Origin: Puniceicoccales bacterium
GTDB lineage: Bacteria > Verrucomicrobiota > Verrucomicrobiia > Opitutales > UBA953
Reading direction: 5' to 3'
Length of the DNA stretch: 14,909 nt
Assembly: GCA_031289285.1 (NCBI GenBank)
Contig: JAITPT010000066.1
Span: forward strand, 1 to 14,909
A model generated the notes under the pieces. That model did not search any database, was not told the DNA's origin, and saw only the letters and a program-made list of their open reading frames with translations. The position numbers were made by a program, and so were the translations under genes. This document shows positions 1 through 6,537 of the stretch, piece by piece (the first letter of the stretch is position 1; each line of letters opens with the position of its first letter).

Positions 1-34
1 GCGGGAAGGGTTTGCGCAAGATTTTGAGGCGGAT

Positions 35-93
35 GCGGTTTGCGCTTTCCCGACGCGCACCTTGCGGTGCGTGGAGCGGAAAGCGCAAGCCGC
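35..93. repeat. Long REP-like hairpin
   Basis: Bases 35-50 pair with 78-93 over 16 positions (one is a T/G that would be a G-U wobble in RNA). Inside, 55-61 pairs with 66-72 around a 4-base TTGC loop. This makes a nested stem-loop of about 59 bases. No T-run follows it, so a simple intrinsic terminator is not supported. It may be a REP-type element or the 3' structure of a gene lying left of the window. Confidence 0.7.
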
Positions 94-126
94 AGACGGC
101 CAAAAGATTGTGCAAAACCACCCGCA

Positions 127-164
127 TTAACTGCCGTTCTTAGGATTAACTGCCGTTTTTAGGT
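127..164. repeat. Two direct copies of a 19-bp repeat
   Basis: TTAACTGCCGTTCTTAGGA (127-145) is followed directly by TTAACTGCCGTTTTTAGGT (146-164). The segment GTTTTTAGGTTGAA (155-168) recurs at 208-221, inside the last codons of the DUF5131 gene. An inverted copy of the core lies at 2626-2642, after the UDP-glucose dehydrogenase gene. Function unknown. Confidence 0.65.
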
Positions 165-198
165 TGAACGGTGCGGATTTGCGCAAGACGTGCCAGAC

Positions 199-984
199 TC
201 AAATGCGGTTTTTAGGTTGAAAATCCAGACCAGCTTTTTTCGCCTGAATATGCTGCAAAGGCCGCTCAATATGATAGGTCTTTCCATCTTTCACAAACAC
301 AGCACCTGTTTGCTTAAAACCAAACTTCACCCCCGCCCGCTCGCATTGCTCCCGCAACGACACAAACCACTCATAACGGCAAGGTCGCGCCCTCGGTCCC
401 GACTCGCCCCCAGCAATCACCTCCTCAATCTCGCGGTCCAAATACGCCGAAATATCAAGCGCAGTCAAAATCGGCTCGTGAACGATGATTTTGTGTTTCG
501 CCGGACAACGCTTAAAAATCGGCAAACGAAAATCAACTTGCCGCTGGCTTTCGCAAGTAGAGCCGACCGTCACATTGTCATAACCGTCGCCCCAATCCGG
601 CGGCAAACAATCCGCAAAACGCTCTATGCGTTTTGTCAAAAATAAAAAATGGCAATCAGAACGCTCGCGCATTATCTCCCATGCATCCCGACGCCACTCA
701 TCACATTTCGGGTGCAAAAAATCAGAAGTAAAACAGGTGTAAAAAAACGACTGCGGCGGGAAAAGGTATTCGCCGGATTTGTTGCGAGAAACAGGCAGCG
801 AGAAGTTTCGTGTTTTATAAATAGTGGTGCTGTCCAATCCGTGCTTGAAATCGTTTCGGAAAACATAGCAATTGAGGCAACCCTCACTGTGCTTTGTGCA
901 ACCATGCCAGAGGTTCCAAAGAGTGCTCTTTGGCGGCTTGCGCGGCGGTGCCAATTCAGGAAACAAAAATGTCTGCTCCGGCAT
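199..984 (-). CDS. DUF5131 family (phage Gp37/Gp68-like) protein
   Basis: A protein of 261 residues if it starts at the ATG at 984. A GTG at 1074 would add 30 residues that look unconserved; neither start has a good ribosome binding site. Near the N terminus it has the family hallmark LWHGCTKHSEGCLNCY, with C29, C36 and C39 in a CX6CX2C pattern resembling a radical-SAM iron-sulfur cluster ligand set. Further on are FLTKR, the segment VHEPIL and the conserved GGESGP turn, all typical of DUF5131 (formerly phage Gp37/Gp68). The biochemical role of the family is unknown; iron-sulfur binding is inferred from the cysteines. Length is normal for the family and no truncation is visible. It stands alone, divergent from the UDP-glucose dehydrogenase gene, with no other phage gene in view. 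A repeated 14-bp segment overlaps its last codons. Confidence 0.87.
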   Translation of the reverse strand: MPEQTFLFPELAPPRKPPKSTLWNLWHGCTKHSEGCLNCYVFRNDFKHGLDSTTIYKTRNFSLPVSRNKSGEYLFPPQSFFYTCFTSDFLHPKCDEWRRDAWEIMRERSDCHFLFLTKRIERFADCLPPDWGDGYDNVTVGSTCESQRQVDFRLPIFKRCPAKHKIIVHEPILTALDISAYLDREIEEVIAGGESGPRARPCRYEWFVSLREQCERAGVKFGFKQTGAVFVKDGKTYHIERPLQHIQAKKAGLDFQPKNRI

Positions 985-1173
985 AAAAATTTCCGGCAAA
1001 ATATAAGCGCCAAAATCAATTTCAAGAAAAAATATTTCTGCGCCAAATCCGCAAATCTGTAAATTTTGCGACACAAAAAATCAAACTTCCCTTTTCTCCG
1101 AAAGTCATCATTCTCTCCGCCACATCTCACTTTTCTCTCACGTCTTTTCTACGCGCAACAAACATAAAACCAC

Positions 1174-2553
1174 ATGAAAATCGCCTGTATCGGAGCGGGC
1201 TATGTCGGCGGGCCGACAATGGCCGTTATCGCAGACAAATGCCCCGAAATCACCGTCACCGTCGTTGACGTCAATGCGCAGCGCATCGCGCAATGGAACT
1301 CGCCGGAACTGCCCGTCTATGAACCCGGTCTCGCCGAAGTCGTCGAGCGAACTCGCGGGCGAAATCTCTTTTTCTCTGCCGACGTTGACGCCGCCATTCA
1401 CGACGCCGATGTGATTTTTATGTCGGTCAATACGCCCACCAAAACCTACGGAGAGGGTGCGGGGAAAGCCGCCGATTTGCGGTATCTCGAAATCTGCGCA
1501 CGCAAAATCGCCGCTGTCGCCGAGAGCGACAAAATTGTCGTCGAAAAATCTACGCTGCCTGTTCGCACAGCAGAGACGATACAGCTTATTTTGGCAGCGG
1601 AGAAAAAACAGGGGGTCAATTTTCAGGTGCTCTCCAATCCTGAGTTTTTGGCGGAGGGGACGGCCATCACCGATTTGGAAAATCCCGACCGTGTGTTGGT
1701 CGGTGCCGAAGAAACACCCGCTGGTGCCGAGGCCGCTCGCATACTCATTGACATCTACGCGCACTGGATTCCGCGTGACAAAATTTTGACAACCAATGTC
1801 TGGTCGTCGGAGTTGTCGAAGCTCACCGCAAACGCATTTTTGGCGCAGCGCATTTCCTCGATAAATGCTATTTCTGCCCTGTGCGAAGAGACGGGCGCGA
1901 ATGTTGACGAAGTGGCGGCGGCTATCGGCGCGGACGCCCGCATCGGCCCAAAGTTTTTGAAAGCGTCGGTGGGTTTTGGCGGCTCGTGTTTTCAAAAAGA
2001 CATCTTAAATCTCGTCTATCTTTGCGAGCATTTCGGCTTGCACGAAGCGGCGCGTTATTGGGAACAAGTGGTGACAATGAATGATTGGCAAAAACATCGC
2101 TTTGTCCGTCGTATTGTGAAGGCTTTATTTAACACGGTTTCGGGGAAACGCATTGCCTTGTTTGGTTTTGCTTTTAAGAAAGAAACGAACGACACTCGCG
2201 AATCAGCGGCAATTGCGGTCGCCAAAGAATTGTTGGACGAGCAGGCGAACTTGGCGATATACGACCCAAAAGTCTCCGCCGCGCAAATTCACGCCGACCT
2301 CGGCCTCGCCCCTGATGCCACCGACGAGCAGGGTTGCCCCCGTGTGGAGGTCGCGCCCGACGCCTACGCCGCTGCTGCGCAAGCCCATGCGATTGTCGTT
2401 CTCACAGGTTGGGATGAGTTTGTGCGATTAGATTACCGCCGCATTCACGCCGCCATGCGCAAACCCGCTTTCCTCTTTGACGGCCCGACAATCCTCAATC
2501 ACAAGCAACTCTCCGAAATCGGTTTCACCATCCACGGCATCGGAAGAGGGTAA
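1174..2553 (+). CDS. ugd: UDP-glucose 6-dehydrogenase, animal-type
   Basis: Cytosolic enzyme that oxidises UDP-glucose to UDP-glucuronate with two NAD+, supplying precursors for capsule, exopolysaccharide or lipopolysaccharide sugars. The 459 residues run from the NAD-binding GAGYVG loop (7-12) through NPEFLAEGTA (E161), the lysine in SSELSKLTAN (K216) and the catalytic cysteine in GFGGSCFQKD (C272) to the C-terminal GFAFKKETNDTRES (R342), so all known active-site residues are present. Segments such as VTVVDVN, LPVYEPGL and VNTPTKTYG match the animal UGDH subfamily better than the short bacterial Ugd type. The ATG at 1174 places the Rossmann fold at the very N terminus. No Shine-Dalgarno sequence is evident. 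It is monocistronic as seen: a divergent gene lies upstream and a repeat block downstream. No sugar-transferase neighbours are present. Confidence 0.96.
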   Translation: MKIACIGAGYVGGPTMAVIADKCPEITVTVVDVNAQRIAQWNSPELPVYEPGLAEVVERTRGRNLFFSADVDAAIHDADVIFMSVNTPTKTYGEGAGKAADLRYLEICARKIAAVAESDKIVVEKSTLPVRTAETIQLILAAEKKQGVNFQVLSNPEFLAEGTAITDLENPDRVLVGAEETPAGAEAARILIDIYAHWIPRDKILTTNVWSSELSKLTANAFLAQRISSINAISALCEETGANVDEVAAAIGADARIGPKFLKASVGFGGSCFQKDILNLVYLCEHFGLHEAARYWEQVVTMNDWQKHRFVRRIVKALFNTVSGKRIALFGFAFKKETNDTRESAAIAVAKELLDEQANLAIYDPKVSAAQIHADLGLAPDATDEQGCPRVEVAPDAYAAAAQAHAIVVLTGWDEFVRLDYRRIHAAMRKPAFLFDGPTILNHKQLSEIGFTIHGIGRG

Positions 2554-2575
2554 AAGCGAGAATCAAAGAAATGGG

Positions 2576-2619
2576 GGTTCTTCGCTGTTTTGAATGTGAT
2601 ACCATTTCCCATTCAAAAA
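2576..2619. repeat. Partial repeat start plus left arm of 17-bp inverted repeat
   Basis: GTTCTTCGCTGTTTTGAATG resembles the first bases of the 271-bp repeat that begins at 2656, so this may be a fragment of a further copy. TTTTGAATG (2588-2596) pairs with CATTCAAAA (2610-2618) around a 13-base loop, 35 bases after the ugd stop. The stretch 2603-2619 (CATTTCCCATTCAAAAA) is the exact reverse complement of 3706-3722. Confidence 0.65.
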
Positions 2620-2625
2620 CATAAT

Positions 2626-2642
2626 CCTAAAAAACGGCAGTT
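2626..2642 (-). repeat. Inverted copy of the 19-bp repeat core
   Basis: CCTAAAAAACGGCAGTT is the reverse complement of AACTGCCGTTTTTTAGG. It matches the repeats at 129-144 and 148-163 apart from the length and content of the T-run. Together they bracket the DUF5131 and ugd genes in opposite orientation. Confidence 0.5.
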
Positions 2643-2655
2643 GTGTTCAAAATAG

Positions 2656-2926
2656 GTTCCTCGCTACTTTGAGTGGGAACTCGGACGCATCCAGCCCCGC
2701 ATGGGGCGAGATTATCGGATTACCAGATGCTGGTGGTGTGTATTCCGTTGCAATTTCGTAGCGGGCGCGAGGTGGGCACTGCAAGGGAAAGTTGCACGAA
2801 CCGCAGCGAAGTCAAGTAATAAAATGGCTGCCTTTTAATTCGAGCGCGACAAATGGCCAAAATGTTGCCCGTGTTGTAAGTGCATGATTTATCGCGTAGT
2901 TGAGAGGCGGATACTTACTTCTCCCC
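2656..2926. repeat. 271-bp intergenic repeat, copy 1
   Basis: Followed after one base by a second copy with 15 differences by hand count (256 of 271 identical). The unit contains several possible hairpins: GTTCC/GGAAC near the start, GCCCC-GCAT-GGGGC, ACCAG-ATG-CTGGT, TGCAA/TTGCA, and GTAAGT pairing with ACTTAC near the end. It has no long reading frame on either strand. It could be a structured RNA, a non-autonomous mobile element or a relic. Confidence 0.88.
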
Positions 2927-2927
2927 A

Positions 2928-3198
2928 GTTCCTCGCTGTTTTGAGTGGGAACTCAAGTGTAGCCAGCCCCGCATGGGGCGAGATTATCGGATTACCAGAT
3001 GCTGGCGGTGTGTATTCCGTTGCAATTTTGTAGCGGGCACGAGGTAGGCACTGCAAGGGAAAGTTGCACGAGCCGCAGCGAAGTCAAGTAATAAAATGGC
3101 TGCCTTTTAATTCGAGCGCGACAAATGGGCAAAATGTTGCCCGTGTCGTAAGTGCATGATTTATCGCGTAGTTGAGAGGCGGATACTTACTTCTCCCC
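2928..3198. repeat. 271-bp intergenic repeat, copy 2
   Basis: Tandem partner of 2656-2926, offset by exactly 272 bases, with no insertions or deletions. The differences cluster in the first 40 bases. All the hairpin cores are kept. Around CCAGC/GCTGG the flanking bases change together, from T/T in copy 1 to G/C in copy 2, which adds a pair. That is only a hint of structural selection. Confidence 0.88.
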
Positions 3199-3216
3199 TT
3201 CCCCCGCCTCTCTCCG

Positions 3217-3234
3217 AATAATTAACCAGACTAA
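3217..3234. repeat. AATAATTAACCAGACTAA motif, copy 1
   Basis: An exact 18-bp copy recurs at 3468-3485, and a close copy at 5479-5496. Copies 1 and 2 flank the third, diverged unit of the 271-bp repeat family as direct repeats. The core TTARCCAGACTAA is a near-palindrome around CCAGA. Confidence 0.7.
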
Positions 3235-3236
3235 AG

Positions 3237-3504
3237 AGGTTCCTCGCTATTTCGAGTCGTAGTGCAGGTGCCGCAGCCCCGCACTGTAAATCCTGCTGTG
3301 TGCGGAGCGAAAGTCTGACGAACATAAGCTATTTTGAAGTCAAACGAAAAAAATGGCTGCCTTTTTATTCGAGTGCGGCAAATGGCCAACATGTCTGCTG
3401 CGTTGTAAGTGCATGATTTTCCGAGTGTTCGTGAAGCAAATCTGGACTCCCTCCGAAAAGTCGCCAGAATAATTAACCAGACTAATTCCTTTCGCGAGGA
3501 ACCT
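3237..3504. repeat. Diverged third copy of the 271-bp repeat with inverted ends
   Basis: Begins AGGTTCCTCGC (3237-3247) and ends with its exact reverse complement GCGAGGAACCT (3494-3504), an 11-bp terminal inverted repeat. The middle is shared with copies 1 and 2, best in the stretch ATGGCTGCCTTTTNATTCGA to GTAAGTGCATGATTT. The left third is much diverged. Read on the minus strand, all three copies give the short peptide string ICRxRIKRQPF, but no copy holds a convincing gene. Size and ends resemble a small non-autonomous element; no transposase is visible. Confidence 0.65.
3468..3485. repeat. AATAATTAACCAGACTAA motif, copy 2
   Basis: Identical to 3217-3234 and lying just inside the right inverted end of the third repeat copy. 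Read on the minus strand it is TTAGTCTGGTTAATTATT, which looks like an operator half-site pair. Confidence 0.7.
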
Positions 3505-3539
3505 TGGGGTTCAACCCCGTGTTCGTGGTCACCTCTCGC

Positions 3540-3701
3540 TCTGCGTCTCGTAGGGACACAACCCGTTTCCGCCACAGCGGTTGCGTCCCTCTGGGACACG
3601 GGCGCGGGGGCGGCATTTTCACTAAAGTCCCGTGCTACCGACATTGCGTCCCTACGGGACAGGAGATACACCAAGTCAAAATTTATTTTTAGGAGTGCCC
3701 C
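3540..3701. repeat. REP-like palindrome cluster
   Basis: AGGGACACAACC (3552-3563) pairs with GGTTGCGTCCCT (3579-3590) with one mismatch. CACGGG (3597-3602) pairs with CCCGTG (3629-3634). GTCCC-TAC-GGGAC occupies 3648-3660. The last 66 bases (3636-3701) recur in inverted orientation at 11211-11276, directly after typA. The cluster ends 38 bases from the stop codon of the WG-repeat gene. GTCCCTACGGGAC-type palindromes are typical of dispersed REP elements; no REP-associated transposase is in the window. Confidence 0.75.
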
Positions 3702-3705
3702 TAAT

Positions 3706-3722
3706 TTTTTGAATGGGAAATG
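3706..3722. repeat. Right arm of 17-bp perfect inverted repeat
   Basis: TTTTTGAATGGGAAATG is the exact reverse complement of 2603-2619. The two arms bracket about 1.1 kb that holds all three 271-bp-family repeats and the REP cluster. This arm lies 17 bases from the WG-gene stop codon. Confidence 0.75.
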
Positions 3723-3738
3723 CTATGAGATGCGCGGA

Positions 3739-5355
3739 CTACCGCGCAACGCGCTCACCAGACTTGTTGATGAGGAAAACTTCTGCGCCCAATTTTACCA
3801 CTGCCACTTTCCCGTCAAACGGCTGCGCACCGTCATATTTTATCGGAATGACAACTTTTCCCGTTTTGTCTATAAAACCCCACTTCCCTGACAATTCCGC
3901 CATTGTCAGCTTGTTATTAGAGAAGTTGCCGAGATACCCATATTTCATCGGAGTAATTTCCTTTCCCGTTTTATCTATGAGGCCCCATTTCCCAGACAAT
4001 TTCACCGCAGCCAGTTCGGAAGAGAAGTCGAAGCCCCTCGCCGTCTCATATTTTGCCGGAATGATTTCTTTGCCTGTTTTGTCTATAAAACCCCATTTTC
4101 CAGAAGACTTCACCACAGCCAGCCCTACATAAGAGAAGTATCCCATGTCCTCATATTTTTTCTGAGTGATTTCTTTGCCCGTTTTGTCAAGGAGACTCCA
4201 TTCTCCCGAAAACTTCACTACAGATAATCCATCACGATAGACTCTCCGTATCTCCTCGTATTTTATCGGGACGACTTCTTTGCCTGTTCTGTCGAGAAGA
4301 CCTGATTTCCCTGACAACGTTACTTCCACAAGTCCGTCATGAAAAAAATCGGCGTAATCATATTTTATTGGGATAACTTCTTTACCTGTTTTGTCAATGA
4401 AGCCATATTTTCCCGACAGTACTACCCGCACCAATCCGTTATCAAAAGAATTGTTATCAAAAGGAAAAGCGTAATCATACTTTAGAGGAATAATTTCTTT
4501 GCCTGTTTTATCTATGAAACCCGTTTTTCCAGACAACGTTACACACGCCAGCCCTTCCTTGAAAGAACCGGTGTGGTCATATTTGATAGGAATGATTTCT
4601 TTGCCCGTTTTATCTATGAAACCTGTTTTTCCAGACAATTTTACACCCGCCAGCCCTTCACTAAAAGGATCGGCATAATCATATTTTATCGGAATAATTT
4701 CTTTGCCCGTTTTGTCTATGAAACCGTATTTTCCGGACAAGTTTGCCGATGCTAAACCTTCACGGAAATACAGTCGGGAACCATATTTTATCGGGATGAC
4801 TTCTTTGCCTGTTTTGTCTATAAAACCCCATTTCCCTGACAACTTCACCGCCGCCAGCCCTTCAGAGAAAGACTCCGCAAGGGCATATTTTATCGGGATG
4901 ACGACCTTGCCTGCCTGGTCAATGAAGCCGAATTTTCCAGACAATTGCACTGCTGCCAAGCCGTCATTGAAATTTTCCACCTTGTCATATTTTATCGGGA
5001 TGGCGACTTTGCCAGCTTTGTCCACGAAGCCCCATTTCCCCGAAAGTTTCACCTTTGCCCGCCCTTCGACGAGATACGGTCTTTCATCATACTCGGACGA
5101 GTCAGGTGCATCGCAGGCGGCGGCAACTTCTCCTTTTGCAGATTGATGTCCGGCGGGTAGCCCGTGCAATGCGCACAGGGCGAGAAACAGCGAGAACGTC
5201 CGTGCGCACGGGTGCGCCGTCGAGCGGCGAGGCCGAGCGCGTGAAGCGGCGTTCGCTGCCGCACGGGTTCGGGGCGTAGCGGCGTTTGCCAGTTGAGGCT
5301 CGGTGTCGGAACCGAGCGGGAGCGAGTGTGGGTGCAGGGACGAGTGCGTGGTCAT
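3739..5355 (-). CDS. WG-repeat protein with N-terminal hydrophobic segment
   Basis: 538 residues. From about residue 101 to the end it is built of about 13 tandem units of 30-40 residues with the consensus LSGKWGFIDKTGKEVIPIKY followed by a variable linker ending in GLAxV: twelve full units and a decayed last one (LGAEVFLINKSGER). This is the WG beta repeat (Pfam WG_beta_rep); such proteins are thought to form extended beta structures, with roles mostly unknown. Residues 53-67 (TFSLFLALCALHGLP) form one hydrophobic stretch that could be a signal peptide or anchor, with a CD residue pair at 81-82 after it, so export is likely but not proven. The first 50 residues are rich in Ala, Arg, Ser and Thr and come from very GC-rich DNA, whereas the repeat part is AT-richer than its neighbours. 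The ATG at 5355 is the only ATG in frame before the repeats and has no Shine-Dalgarno sequence. Confidence 0.88.
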   Translation of the reverse strand: MTTHSSLHPHSLPLGSDTEPQLANAATPRTRAAANAASRARPRRSTAHPCARTFSLFLALCALHGLPAGHQSAKGEVAAACDAPDSSEYDERPYLVEGRAKVKLSGKWGFVDKAGKVAIPIKYDKVENFNDGLAAVQLSGKFGFIDQAGKVVIPIKYALAESFSEGLAAVKLSGKWGFIDKTGKEVIPIKYGSRLYFREGLASANLSGKYGFIDKTGKEIIPIKYDYADPFSEGLAGVKLSGKTGFIDKTGKEIIPIKYDHTGSFKEGLACVTLSGKTGFIDKTGKEIIPLKYDYAFPFDNNSFDNGLVRVVLSGKYGFIDKTGKEVIPIKYDYADFFHDGLVEVTLSGKSGLLDRTGKEVVPIKYEEIRRVYRDGLSVVKFSGEWSLLDKTGKEITQKKYEDMGYFSYVGLAVVKSSGKWGFIDKTGKEIIPAKYETARGFDFSSELAAVKLSGKWGLIDKTGKEITPMKYGYLGNFSNNKLTMAELSGKWGFIDKTGKVVIPIKYDGAQPFDGKVAVVKLGAEVFLINKSGERVAR

Positions 5356-5478
5356 TGGGAAAAAGTTTTTGAAGTTTTTGAGTCAGTGGTCAACGCGGTA
5401 AGACGGTGAGGGCGCGGATTACGCCAAGAAAATCCAGCGAGCACAATCTTTTTTTTGGACGGGCGAAGATTGGCAAAA

Positions 5479-5497
5479 AATAATTAGCCAGACTAAT
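5479..5497. repeat. AATTAGCCAGACTAATT palindrome
   Basis: The best palindromic form of the motif also seen at 3217 and 3468: TAATTAG-CCAGA-CTAATTA gives 7-bp arms around a 5-base centre. It lies about 125 bases upstream of the WG-gene start. It and the copy at 3468 flank the REP cluster and the WG gene. Confidence 0.6.
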
Positions 5498-5541
5498 TAA
5501 TTTTTTACTCTTCGGGACTCTGTGTGCTTCCGCTCGTTACG

Positions 5542-5601
5542 GGTGGTTCCCTCGCTGCGCTCAGTCACCACCGGCTAAATGCCGGACGCCCTTGCAAGGG
5601 C
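5542..5601. repeat. REP-like hairpins after thiD
   Basis: GGTGGT (5542-5547) pairs with ACCACC (5567-5572). CCGGC-TAAAT-GCCGG occupies 5571-5585. GCCCTTGCAAGGGC (5588-5601) is a perfect 14-bp palindrome. They begin 30 bases after the thiD stop in the direction of transcription, so they could stabilise or end the hprK-thiD message, but no T-run follows. In the rest of 5356-5631 I see only AT-rich spacer and the palindrome at 5479. Confidence 0.6.
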
Positions 5602-5631
5602 TAAGGGAACGATTTCTGCTGATAAATGGTA

Positions 5632-6537
5632 TTACACACGATGCGCGATGAAGGCGTGTCCGGCGATGCGCATGGGTGCGTGGATGCCGCGTTGCAAATA
5701 AGCGTGGGCGGCAGAAACAGCGACGCGCAGAGTCGCCCCGTGCGCCAGAAAGGCCGTGACTGCCGCCGCATAGGTGCAGCCACTGCCGTGCGTGTTCGTA
5801 GCAGGACAACGGCTGGCCGTCAGAAACAGCACTCCCTCCGCGCCGTTCTCCACACGATTCTCCACACCTTTCTCGCTTCCGTTTTTTTCGGGGAAAACCA
5901 GTGCGTCGGTCAGGGTGTCGGTTTGGAGGTGGCCGCCTTTGAGCAAAACGGCGCAGCCGTGTGCGGCGGCGAGTTTCCGCGCTGCGATTTCCATTGCGTC
6001 GGGTGTGGCGATGTGCGCTTCGCCGAGCAAAACCGCCGCCTCGTCGAGATTGGGTGTGATGAGGGTTGCCAGCGGAAAAAGCGTGTCGCGTAGCGTGGCG
6101 ACAGCCTCAGGTTCGAGCAGCCGCGCCCCGCTGGTGGACACCATCACGGGGTCGAGCACAAAGGGCAGGGCGGGGTTTGCGGCGCGTTGTTCCGCGATAA
6201 ACTCTGCCGCCGCGAGAATGATTTCGCGGTTGAGCAACATGCCCGTTTTCACTGCGCCCAGCGCAAAAAACCGCGCCGTCTGCCGCGCCTGTTCCAGCAC
6301 AAAACTGGGCGGCGTCGGGAAAAGCCCGCTCACGCCCGCCGGATTTTGCGCCGTGAGGCAAGTGATGGCGCTGACGCCGTGGACACCGCAGGCGGCGAAG
6401 GTCTGCAAATCTGCCTGAATCCCCGCGCCGCCGCCACTGTCGCTGCCCGCGATTGTCAGGCACACCGGCACCCCGCCGTCCGCGCCTCCCGCCCCCGCGC
6501 CGCCCCCCGTCGCGTCTGTTTTCATGCGTTTTCTCAT
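5632..6537 (-). CDS. thiD: Hydroxymethylpyrimidine / phosphomethylpyrimidine kinase
   Basis: Ribokinase-fold kinase that phosphorylates HMP and then HMP-phosphate to HMP diphosphate, the pyrimidine half of thiamine. Across 301 residues it shows IAGSDSGGGAGIQADL (29-44), which binds substrate, the conserved SAITCLTAQNP, LDPVMVSTSG (128-137), TPNLDEAAVLLG (161-172), LLKGGH (198-203) and the anion-hole motif NTHGSGCT (248-255) near the C terminus. Length is slightly above the usual 260-280 because of a Gly/Ala-rich N terminus and a low-complexity insert around 218-235 (ENRVENGAEG). The start codon overlaps the hprK stop as ATGA, so translation is probably coupled; an ATG four codons downstream is an alternative. 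No other thiamine genes or TPP riboswitch are visible, so salvage or a scattered pathway is likely. Confidence 0.95.
   Translation of the reverse strand: MRKRMKTDATGGGAGAGGADGGVPVCLTIAGSDSGGGAGIQADLQTFAACGVHGVSAITCLTAQNPAGVSGLFPTPPSFVLEQARQTARFFALGAVKTGMLLNREIILAAAEFIAEQRAANPALPFVLDPVMVSTSGARLLEPEAVATLRDTLFPLATLITPNLDEAAVLLGEAHIATPDAMEIAARKLAAAHGCAVLLKGGHLQTDTLTDALVFPEKNGSEKGVENRVENGAEGVLFLTASRCPATNTHGSGCTYAAAVTAFLAHGATLRVAVSAAHAYLQRGIHAPMRIAGHAFIAHRV

Noticed and set aside
190..1062. Plus-strand ORFs over the DUF5131 gene
   Set aside because: They are shadows of the real minus-strand gene and carry no recognisable motif.
3505..3518. TTGGGGTTCAACCCC as a tRNA T-arm remnant or attachment site
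   Set aside because: The stem and loop lengths do not fit a T-arm, and no other tRNA part or CCA end is nearby.
3231..3891. ORFs of 147 and 160 residues over the repeat block
   Set aside because: They run through REP palindromes and diverged repeats and have no conserved domain. The shared peptide ICRxRIKRQPF on the minus strand is explained by nucleotide conservation of the repeat.
4703..5146. Plus-strand ORF with repeated PVLSMKPHFPDNF segments
   Set aside because: This is the antisense translation of the WG repeats; its periodicity comes from the real gene.
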